From positions 2,163 to 7,498 of the forward strand of contig DDYL01000157.1 of the NCBI GenBank assembly GCA_002347925.1: a DNA stretch of 5,336 bases, given 5' to 3'. Below, in pieces: positions 1 to 5,336 of the stretch (positions are counted from its first letter, which is position 1; every line of letters starts with the position of its first letter). Position numbers and translations under genes: made by a program. The notes beneath the pieces were generated by a model. The model was not told where the DNA came from. It saw nothing but the letters and a program-made list of their open reading frames with translations, and searched no databases. The DNA is from Chloroflexi bacterium UBA2235. GTDB taxonomy: Bacteria > Chloroflexota > UBA11872 > UBA12225.

Positions 1-460
1 TCGATGACGAGGTCGGACTTGGCAGCGGTCCGACGAATGTCACGGTGATTTGCTTCGCTCCCGTTGGCGGACACGTTCTTCCAGTGGCTGGACCTTGCCC
101 AGAGATCGACACTTGCCATGCCTGACCACTTCCCATTGGCAGGACGGGAACCGGGTACCTCGCCGCCTCCGTCGTGATCCCGTCCATCGAGAATGAACGT
201 GGCGTGTTCTCCGCTTTCAGGACCGCACCCGTCGGATATCGATCCAGCAGCCGTGCCAGTCCATTTCCCGCCGCTTCCGAGTTTGACGGAATGACGACCG
301 TATCGATCGCACGGTCCCATGGCCGTAGCGAAACACCAACGGCGTGCGCCGCACCCTCGATTGTCGGGCCTCCGCCGATCACCATCCTTGGTCCGCCGGG
401 GATCGCAATCATTGCCATCACCGCATCCGGCGAACCGTCGAAGTGAGGGATGACAAGGCG
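1..460 (-). other. Degenerate metallo-beta-lactamase-like domain of ComEC (visible part)
   Basis: Residues 571-723 of ComEC occupy the place of the C-terminal metallo-beta-lactamase-like domain, proposed in the family to be a nuclease that degrades the non-transported strand. The framework is recognisable: a Gly-rich strand IPGGPRMVIGGGP (590-602), then LRPWDRAIDTVVIP (615-628), then GLARLLDRYPTGAVL (637-651). In ComEC proteins with an intact domain I expect a FLDVGQGDA-type motif, LIDGG, and an HPDADH-type metal site after the IDLVVLT strand. Here these read roughly HFDGSPDAV (576-584), VIGGG (597-601) and PSNSEAAGNG (628-637). The His and Asp ligands are therefore absent. The flanking matches stay in register, which argues against a local frameshift. 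The rest of the domain lies outside the window. The alignment is by eye from memory of the family. Confidence 0.72.
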
Positions 461-2170
461 TTCCCCCATGGCACTGGCCCCCGTCGTCGGTGCCAGCGGC
501 GCGCCCGTAGAGGCACGGGCAGTGCGGGTGTTTCCCAGTTCCGGCATGGCAATCATGAGGATTGCGACGATGCACAGGGTGATTGCACCGGGGTGCCAAC
601 CGATCTGCAATCCAGCCACCTGGCGGGTCGCCGATTGGCGTGGGGTCATCTCTGCAACGACGCCGAGAAGGACCAGCCCTACGAGATAGACGGTTACCCA
701 GACTGGTGACCACGGTGTTGATGGCATCGCGGCGCCGGGGAGTGATGCGCTCCATTCCACGAGCCTGATCAGCAGTGTGGTCGGGGTCCACGCGGTGACC
801 GCGAGGATGGTCATGACCGCGTCGTTGATCGCTCCAGACGAACTCCACACGTATCCGACCGATGCGATGGCCACCGATGCCAGCATGATCGGCGGGATCA
901 GGATGATCCCCGGGATCGTGGCCGCAACGCCAAGGAGTGGGACGTTCCCCAGGGTTCCGGCGATCACCGGCAGGACAAAGACTTGCGCGCCTGCAGTGGC
1001 GGAAATGGCCTCTCGCAGGGGAATGATCGCGAACGGCGCCCGAAAAAGCCTCCCCAGGGTCGCGACACTTCCCGTGGTTGCACCGGCCGACTGCGGTATG
1101 AGCCATCGGTCGAACGTCGGCGCAAGCCACACGAGACCAGCGGTTCCGAGAAAGCTCAACTGCCATCCAACATCGTCCAAGGTGGACGGGGACCATCCCG
1201 CGAGTGCCACGCTTCCCCACAGGAGCGCCCCGGAAACCGCACCTCGGCGTCCCGTGGCGTATGCGACGACCAGCAACTGGGTGAGTGTCCCGGCACGAAG
1301 GACGCTTCCCGAAGTGCCTACCAGGGCCACGAAGATCCACAGTGCGACTGAGACGATCACAGCGCGGATCACCCGCCAACGCGCTGTCCGACGCGTCCCG
1401 CCCAATCCTGCGAGCCACGTTGTGGCGCCAGCAACAATGGAGACGTTGTATCCGGAGATTGCGATCAGGTGGCTTGCCCCGGTCGTCCGGAACGCATCAC
1501 TCAGCCACGGTGGAAGGTCGTTCCGATCTCCGAGCAGGATGCCGACCGCAAGTGATGCCTCCGGTTCGGGGAGGTAGCGAAGGATAGGTGCGGCTAGCGA
1601 TTGTCGCCACGCGCGCGCTGTCCCGGCGATAGCCACGCCTGGTGACGACCCGTGGATCTGCTCAGTTGTCCGGGCGTGGAAGATTGCGGAACCACCCCCG
1701 AGACTACGTCCAGTCCCCGATGCTTCGATCCCGTCTCCTTGCGTCCATCTCGTTGACACGGGTGCCATGACCCGTAGCTCTCCACTGACGGCCAGCCAGC
1801 GGCCATCCTTGGTGACGACAGCATCCACGTGCACCGGTACGTCCTGGGTCGTGCCCCGCGGTACCGGATCACTGGTCACCGATCCGCGTACCCTCGTGAT
1901 GTCAGGCAACACCTGCACAAGCGCTTCGTTTTCGGTGTTCCGTTCGCTGGCTACACCCCGAAGCAGGCCAATCGCCAGGCCCAGCAACGTAAGTCCAAGG
2001 GCAATCCGGGCGGGCATCCGGTTTCGGAGCAGGATTCCGCCCCCGGTTGCCGCGAGGATCAACGCGCAAAGGCAGATCCCCGCGGTCCACCATCCGCCCC
2101 CGATCAGCTTTGCGCCATTCCAGGTGACCCAGAGGCCAGTCAGGATGCCAAGCGGAACCCCGAGGATCAC
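1..2170 (-). CDS. comEC: ComEC/Rec2-family DNA uptake channel protein, partial (C-terminus beyond left edge)
   Basis: ComEC is the inner-membrane channel that passes one strand of incoming DNA into the cytoplasm. The frame is open for 723 codons to the left edge with no stop. Several hydrophobic segments at the N-terminus (about residues 27-72) precede a soluble OB-like region (about 90-170). The competence domain follows: LLGDRNDLPPWLSDAF at 212-227, then GASHLIAISGYNV at 231-243, the family signature; GTSGSVLRAG at 285-294; GWQLSFLGTAGL at 335-346; and further hydrophobic helices to about 545. The C-terminal region (571 on) aligns by eye with the metallo-beta-lactamase-like domain but lacks its metal ligands (separate entry). 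The start is GTG at 2168-2170: an in-frame TAG five codons upstream excludes a longer protein, no other start lies between, and AGGAAG sits just before it. It follows comEA by 7 bases, so the two are probably one operon. Family assignment is firm; activity of the C-terminal domain is doubtful. Confidence 0.94.
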   Translation of the reverse strand, partial: MILGVPLGILTGLWVTWNGAKLIGGGWWTAGICLCALILAATGGGILLRNRMPARIALGLTLLGLAIGLLRGVASERNTENEALVQVLPDITRVRGSVTSDPVPRGTTQDVPVHVDAVVTKDGRWLAVSGELRVMAPVSTRWTQGDGIEASGTGRSLGGGSAIFHARTTEQIHGSSPGVAIAGTARAWRQSLAAPILRYLPEPEASLAVGILLGDRNDLPPWLSDAFRTTGASHLIAISGYNVSIVAGATTWLAGLGGTRRTARWRVIRAVIVSVALWIFVALVGTSGSVLRAGTLTQLLVVAYATGRRGAVSGALLWGSVALAGWSPSTLDDVGWQLSFLGTAGLVWLAPTFDRWLIPQSAGATTGSVATLGRLFRAPFAIIPLREAISATAGAQVFVLPVIAGTLGNVPLLGVAATIPGIILIPPIMLASVAIASVGYVWSSSGAINDAVMTILAVTAWTPTTLLIRLVEWSASLPGAAMPSTPWSPVWVTVYLVGLVLLGVVAEMTPRQSATRQVAGLQIGWHPGAITLCIVAILMIAMPELGNTRTARASTGAPLAPTTGASAMGERLVIPHFDGSPDAVMAMIAIPGGPRMVIGGGPTIEGAAHAVGVSLRPWDRAIDTVVIPSNSEAAGNGLARLLDRYPTGAVLKAENTPRSFSMDGITTEAARYPVPVLPMGSGQAWQVSISGQGPATGRTCPPTGAKQITVTFVGPLPSPTSSS

Positions 2171-2173
2171 CGT

Positions 2174-2179
2174 CTTCCT
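2174..2179 (-). promoter_or_regulatory. Ribosome binding site of comEC
   Basis: AGGAAG on the minus strand lies three bases upstream of the GTG start at 2168-2170 and overlaps the TAG stop of comEA (2178-2180). The spacing is short, about five bases if only the AGGA core pairs. It supports the GTG start and suggests that comEC translation is coupled to termination of comEA. Confidence 0.6.
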
Positions 2180-2996
2180 ACCCTAGTGACACGTAAGGCA
2201 GTGCACGTCGCAGGATTGCCGTAGAGATCCCGGCTTCACGCAGGTTGGCAACGGACTGCACGGGACCATGCGCCGACCGGTAGGCGATCACGCGTTGCAC
2301 GGAAACCGACCCGAACCCAGGCAGTCGTTCGAGGTCGGCCGCACTCGCCTGATTGATGTTCACCCTCGGACGTCCGTCTGGTGTGGCCGGGTCTGCGAGC
2401 AAGGCCTCCAGGTCCTCACTTGGTGGCGCCGTTGGGGCAGGACGCACCGCCGCGCCTTGGCTCGTACCCGTCCGGGCAGCAGGTGTGCCTGGTTTCGCGG
2501 CCGGCGTCGTGGGCCGGGTTGTAGCAGGGCTTGTGTCGACGTCAACCACGGTTCGCTTGACAGGGATGTCCAGACGCTGTTCGTCCCGGATCCGCACAGC
2601 CAGGTTCAGCGTCGCGGTGTCTGCATCGGCGGTCAGTCCGCCAGCGGCACGTATGGCGTCTTCAATCCGGTCACCCACCCGGAGACCATGCACTCCCGGG
2701 TTCGCGACGGCACCCGTCACATGGACCCTCACCGATGTCCCGGAGAATGCCGTCGCTGCGGAAGGTGGCGAAACTCCCGGGGCGGCCGGTTCCATTGCAG
2801 GCGATGGGGATCGTGCCTGCCACACCACGATCACTGCCAGCGTAATGGCGATGACGATCAAAACGGGTCCGACAAAACGTCTCACGCGCATCCAGTCCGG
2901 TGGTGGGGTTCCGTGCGCCGCGTCCCCTGGTGGGAACTCCGGCGTGCCGGGAATGGCCTGACTGTGCTGCCCGGCAGCGCCCCCAAGACTCAACAT
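2178..2996 (-). CDS. comEA: ComEA-family DNA receptor: SLBB-like domain plus helix-hairpin-helix DNA-binding domain
   Basis: ComEA binds double-stranded DNA outside the membrane and hands it to the ComEC channel. The 272-residue protein has a Pro/Gly-rich N-terminus (1-35), a short basic stretch MRVRR (36-40), one transmembrane helix (about 42-59), a SLBB-like domain (about 88-147, with VHVTGAVANPGVH and IRAAGGLTADAD), a Thr/Pro/Ala linker (about 153-193) and a helix-hairpin-helix domain (210-272). The latter begins VNINQASAADLERLPGFGS, the classic ComEA pattern. Its second hairpin reads AGIST instead of the usual GIG, a mild deviation. The ATG at 2996 is the first possible start because an in-frame TGA lies at 3003-3005. 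No strong ribosome site precedes it, so Met36 (ATG at 2889-2891), right before the membrane helix, is an alternative start. comEC follows after 7 bases. The family call is secure; only the exact start is open. Confidence 0.94.
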   Translation of the reverse strand: MLSLGGAAGQHSQAIPGTPEFPPGDAAHGTPPPDWMRVRRFVGPVLIVIAITLAVIVVWQARSPSPAMEPAAPGVSPPSAATAFSGTSVRVHVTGAVANPGVHGLRVGDRIEDAIRAAGGLTADADTATLNLAVRIRDEQRLDIPVKRTVVDVDTSPATTRPTTPAAKPGTPAARTGTSQGAAVRPAPTAPPSEDLEALLADPATPDGRPRVNINQASAADLERLPGFGSVSVQRVIAYRSAHGPVQSVANLREAGISTAILRRALPYVSLG

Positions 2997-3098
2997 AACA
3001 ATTCACTCTATCGTACACCGCACCTGTGGTTGCATTGCTACTTGGTCTTGATTACCGTAAAAGCGATGTGAATTCGTGTCGTATTGAGATGTGCAGTG
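2997..3098. promoter_or_regulatory. Divergent intergenic region between comEA and the S8 protease gene
   Basis: This 102-base, comparatively AT-rich gap separates two genes read outward and should contain both of their promoters; this is inferred from layout. No box pair is convincing. On the plus strand TTGCAT (3030-3035) and TACCGT (3053-3058) are 17 bases apart, with a fair -35 and a poor -10. On the minus strand TACGAT (3010-3015) could be a -10 for comEA but has no matching -35. Shine-Dalgarno matches before both starts are weak (GAG-type only). A 7-base inverted repeat, AATTCAC at 3000-3006 and GTGAATT at 3068-3074, could be chance. Confidence 0.4.
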
Positions 3099-5336
3099 AT
3101 GCATGAGTTGGTCTCACGCTTGGGAACAGGCCTACGGCAGACCCGGGCCCGGGTTTCCCTCCTTGTCTTGGCCCTCGTCCTCGGGACCTTCGAGGCACGG
3201 CCAGACAACGGACCGATGTCCCCCACCCACTTGGTCAGCGAAACCACCCCAATGGTGGATGTCGTCGTCCAATCGACGCGTGACGTTGGGCGGGGACTGG
3301 CCGGGCGTGGCGGCCGGGTACGAACCGTCATCCCCACCGGTTTGTCAAGGGCAGGCCGTCATTTGTCCGGGACCGGGTTCCTTGCGACGGCGCGTGTGCC
3401 TCAAGCAGTCCTCCCAGAGATTGCTGCATGGCCGGGCGTCGTTGCGGTCGTCGTCGGCGAACGACTTGTGCCTCAACTGGATCAATCGGTGTCGGCGGCG
3501 CATGTTGGCGCAACTGATGTCTGGGCCGTCGCGACGGATCACATTGGCCGCTCGGTCACGGGCAAGGGTGTCCTGGTCGGGATCGCGGACACCGGTGTCG
3601 ACTGGTCCCACGGCGACTTTCGGTTGAACGGTGGCGCCACCAGGATTGCCGCACTGTGGGACCAGAGTGCAGGGGCGGGTGCGCTGCCTTCAGGTCTCCC
3701 ATCCGTCGCGTACGGTCGGGCATTCTCATCCGCCCATATTGACGTGTGGAACGCGTCGGCCACTGTTCCCGGCACGCCGTGTGGGTCGGCGGCGTGCGTT
3801 GCCTCCGGCGCAGCCGGCGTGAACACTCCCGATGACCGATCGGCCGGTGGTTCTTCCTCGTCCGATGCCCCTGCGGGTCACGGCACACACGTCCTGGGCG
3901 CCGCCGTCAGTGGAGGCCGGGCCTTGTCGTGTGAAACCGTTGGGTGTTCGCCGGTCCCCTACCGGGGCGTGGCCCCCGATGCCGACATCGTTGTGGTGCG
4001 AACCGACCTCCAGACTACCCACGTCATTGACGCGTGGACGTGGATGCGGGATCTTGCACGGATGCGCGGACAACCACTCGTGATCCTCAACGCCCTGAGT
4101 GTCGCGCGTGCCGGGGCACACGACGGTACGCATCCCCTTGAGGTTGCGATCGACGCGATCAGTGGCCCGGGCACCATCATCGTCACCGCATCCGGCAACA
4201 ACGGCGCGCTTGATGCCCATGCGTCGGGGATCGCGTCAACCGGAACCCTTTCGAATGCAAAGTTCGCGGTCTATTCCGGCGACTCGCCTACCGTCGATGC
4301 CAACATCGACCTCTGGACCCGCGCTGCCGATCTCTTGGAGTTCCGGCTCGACGATCCTTACGGCCAGCAAGTCTTTCCGTTCACCGCGACAGGCGCCGGC
4401 GCGATGGTTGCAACCACGAGCGATGGCACGTCAGTCAGTTTCAATCCGTCGGCTGAAGCACCAGCGACCACCAATGGTGCGCACGCGACAATCTCGCTGC
4501 ATCGTTCGAGAGGCCTTCAGGGCGCGTGGACCTTGAGTGTCCACGCACTCTCAGTCGGCGAGAACGACGGAAAGGCAACTCCCGGGCGCTGGGACGCGTG
4601 GATCGATCCGGACACGAAGGGAACTGTTCGGTGGCTTGACACGGCATCGTCCGGTACGACCAACGGGATTGACCTCACCGGCACGCTTTCCGAACCTGGG
4701 ACCGCACGGCAGGCGATCGTGGTGGGAAGCTACGTTTCGCGCGGTTCGTGGGTAGACGTCACTGGCACATCCCGCCAGCCCGCGCCAACACCAGTGATGG
4801 GCGCAGTCTCAACGTTCAGTGGACGAGGCCCAGCGCGCGACGGCTTGGCGAGGCCAGACATCGCTGCTCCCGGCGAGGTGATCGTTGCCGCCCGGTCGCA
4901 GACGGCAACGATCGCAGACAGCAATCTCGTCGGGTCAGCCGCGCGACATCGTGCCGCCTCTGGAACGAGTGTTGCGGCGGCCCACGCCGCCGGGGTCGTT
5001 GCCCTTCTCATGCAGGTGAAATCCGACCTGACCCCAGACCTCGTACGGACACTCTTGCGTGAAGGTGCATCGGCGCCGCCGGGAGGGGCGTGGGACGGCG
5101 CGTGGGGCACCGGGCGCCTCCGGGCCGCGCCCGCCGTTCAGGCTGCGCTTGCCCTCCCACTCTCGGTTACCCCGACCGCAACGTCGGCAGCTACCCCAAC
5201 GTCCAGTGCCACTGCGACGTCCACGCCACTGCCTACCGCCACTGCGACGTCCACGCCACCGCCTACGGCCACTGCGACGTCAAACTTTGGAGCAACGGCT
5301 TCTGCCACACCGACTGCAGCGGCTTCCGTGACTGCG
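3099..5336 (+). CDS. Secreted S8 (subtilisin-like) serine protease with Csp-type insert, partial (C-terminus beyond right edge)
   Basis: This is an exported endopeptidase of the subtilase family, open for 746 codons to the right edge. After a basic N-terminus, residues 19-29 (VSLLVLALVLG) form a hydrophobic export segment; FEA at 31-33 is a weak cleavage site and no lipobox is present. Residues 51-125 resemble an I9-type propeptide. The catalytic residues are Asp164 (ADTGVD), His261 (GHGTHV) and Ser624 (SGTSVAAAHAAG), with oxyanion Asn367 (ASGNNG), so it should be active. About 97 residues separate Asp and His. A beta-rich segment (about 385-535) between Asn367 and Ser624 resembles the jelly-roll insert of Csp-type subtilases. 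Four cysteines (228, 233, 278, 283) form two C-x4-C pairs around His261. From about 688 the chain becomes Thr/Ala/Pro/Ser-rich. ATG 3099 is chosen because an in-frame TGA at 3069-3071 limits extension and the export segment follows; GTG 3096 and TTG 3084 are alternatives. The substrate is unknown. Confidence 0.95.
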   Translation, partial: MHELVSRLGTGLRQTRARVSLLVLALVLGTFEARPDNGPMSPTHLVSETTPMVDVVVQSTRDVGRGLAGRGGRVRTVIPTGLSRAGRHLSGTGFLATARVPQAVLPEIAAWPGVVAVVVGERLVPQLDQSVSAAHVGATDVWAVATDHIGRSVTGKGVLVGIADTGVDWSHGDFRLNGGATRIAALWDQSAGAGALPSGLPSVAYGRAFSSAHIDVWNASATVPGTPCGSAACVASGAAGVNTPDDRSAGGSSSSDAPAGHGTHVLGAAVSGGRALSCETVGCSPVPYRGVAPDADIVVVRTDLQTTHVIDAWTWMRDLARMRGQPLVILNALSVARAGAHDGTHPLEVAIDAISGPGTIIVTASGNNGALDAHASGIASTGTLSNAKFAVYSGDSPTVDANIDLWTRAADLLEFRLDDPYGQQVFPFTATGAGAMVATTSDGTSVSFNPSAEAPATTNGAHATISLHRSRGLQGAWTLSVHALSVGENDGKATPGRWDAWIDPDTKGTVRWLDTASSGTTNGIDLTGTLSEPGTARQAIVVGSYVSRGSWVDVTGTSRQPAPTPVMGAVSTFSGRGPARDGLARPDIAAPGEVIVAARSQTATIADSNLVGSAARHRAASGTSVAAAHAAGVVALLMQVKSDLTPDLVRTLLREGASAPPGGAWDGAWGTGRLRAAPAVQAALALPLSVTPTATSAATPTSSATATSTPLPTATATSTPPPTATATSNFGATASATPTAAASVTA
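5208..5281 (+). repeat. In-frame 30-base tandem repeat, about 2.5 copies, in the protease tail
   Basis: Two nearly identical 30-base units (5208-5237 and 5238-5267) and the first 14 bases of a third (5268-5281) follow one another. The two full units differ at only two positions. Each encodes ATATSTPLPT or ATATSTPPPT, starting at Ala704. The repeat sits in a Thr/Ala/Pro/Ser-rich stretch beginning near residue 688 and extending to the window edge. Such tails usually act as extended, possibly O-glycosylated spacers at the cell surface; that role is inferred. A multiple of three keeps the frame, so copy number can vary without breaking the gene. Confidence 0.9.

Noticed and set aside
777..1577. 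A 266-codon open frame on the plus strand
   Set aside because: It lies entirely antisense to the comEC channel domain, whose conserved motifs are in the opposite strand. The translation is low-complexity and Arg/Pro/Ala/Thr-rich with no recognisable motif, as expected from GC-rich codon bias.
2268..3071. Two long plus-strand open frames (2268-3071 and 2353-2961)
   Set aside because: Both are antisense to comEA, whose SLBB-like and helix-hairpin-helix domains are clear; neither has a recognisable domain.
3000..3074. Inverted repeat AATTCAC / GTGAATT flanking the intergenic centre, as a possible operator
   Set aside because: The arms are only 7 bases and 61 bases apart, with no extension on either side; this is expected by chance often enough that I do not call a binding site.
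3001..3098. Possible small RNA or riboswitch leader in the intergenic region
   Set aside because: I found no stable stem-loop or U-tract, and the region is too short to hold two promoters plus a structured leader convincingly.
3103..3627. A 174-codon plus-strand open frame near the protease start
   Set aside because: It is shifted one base relative to the protease frame and covers its export segment and propeptide. The protease frame carries the catalytic DTG motif and reads on for 746 codons, so this is a shadow rather than evidence of a frameshift.
3726..4220. A 164-codon minus-strand open frame
   Set aside because: It is antisense to the protease catalytic core (His261 to Asn367) and has no family features.

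Overview
The window is GC-rich bacterial DNA, densely coding, with no RNA genes, insertion sequences or CRISPR visible. It holds two convergently read blocks that diverge from one 102-base intergenic region. On the minus strand lie comEA (2178-2996) and, 7 bases after it, comEC (from 2170, running off the left edge). On the plus strand lies a secreted subtilisin-like (S8) serine protease (from 3099, running off the right edge). I infer a Chloroflexota-like source, possibly Thermomicrobia-related. The reasons are a ComEC signature of the AISGYNV type, a ComEC C-terminal domain whose backbone resembles the LPFWDRRID type, and a protease ending in a Thr/Ala/Pro/Ser repeat tail (TATATSTP-like), which is frequent in that phylum. 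This placement is family resemblance only, not a computed phylogeny.

The left part (1-2996) is a competence operon for DNA uptake. ComEA is a membrane-anchored DNA receptor: one transmembrane helix, a SLBB-type domain, a Pro/Thr/Ala linker, then a helix-hairpin-helix DNA-binding domain. ComEC is the polytopic channel that takes a single DNA strand across the membrane. Its competence (channel) domain looks intact. Its C-terminal metallo-beta-lactamase-like region keeps the framework but lacks the expected HxDxDH-type metal motif and the Asp of the LIDGG strand. This is the most unusual thing in the window.

The right part (3099-5336) encodes an exported protease. It has a hydrophobic N-terminal export segment, an I9-like propeptide region, a catalytic Asp164/His261/Ser624 triad with oxyanion Asn367, and a beta-rich insert between Asn367 and Ser624 of the kind seen in Csp-type subtilases. 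Its only four cysteines in the visible part form two C-x4-C pairs flanking the catalytic His. It runs into a low-complexity tail containing a 30-base tandem repeat, and the C-terminus is outside the window.

The only non-coding stretch is 2997-3098, which must carry the start signals of both comEA and the protease. No strong consensus promoter or Shine-Dalgarno sequence is visible there. A functional link between protease and competence genes is suggested only by this shared region.
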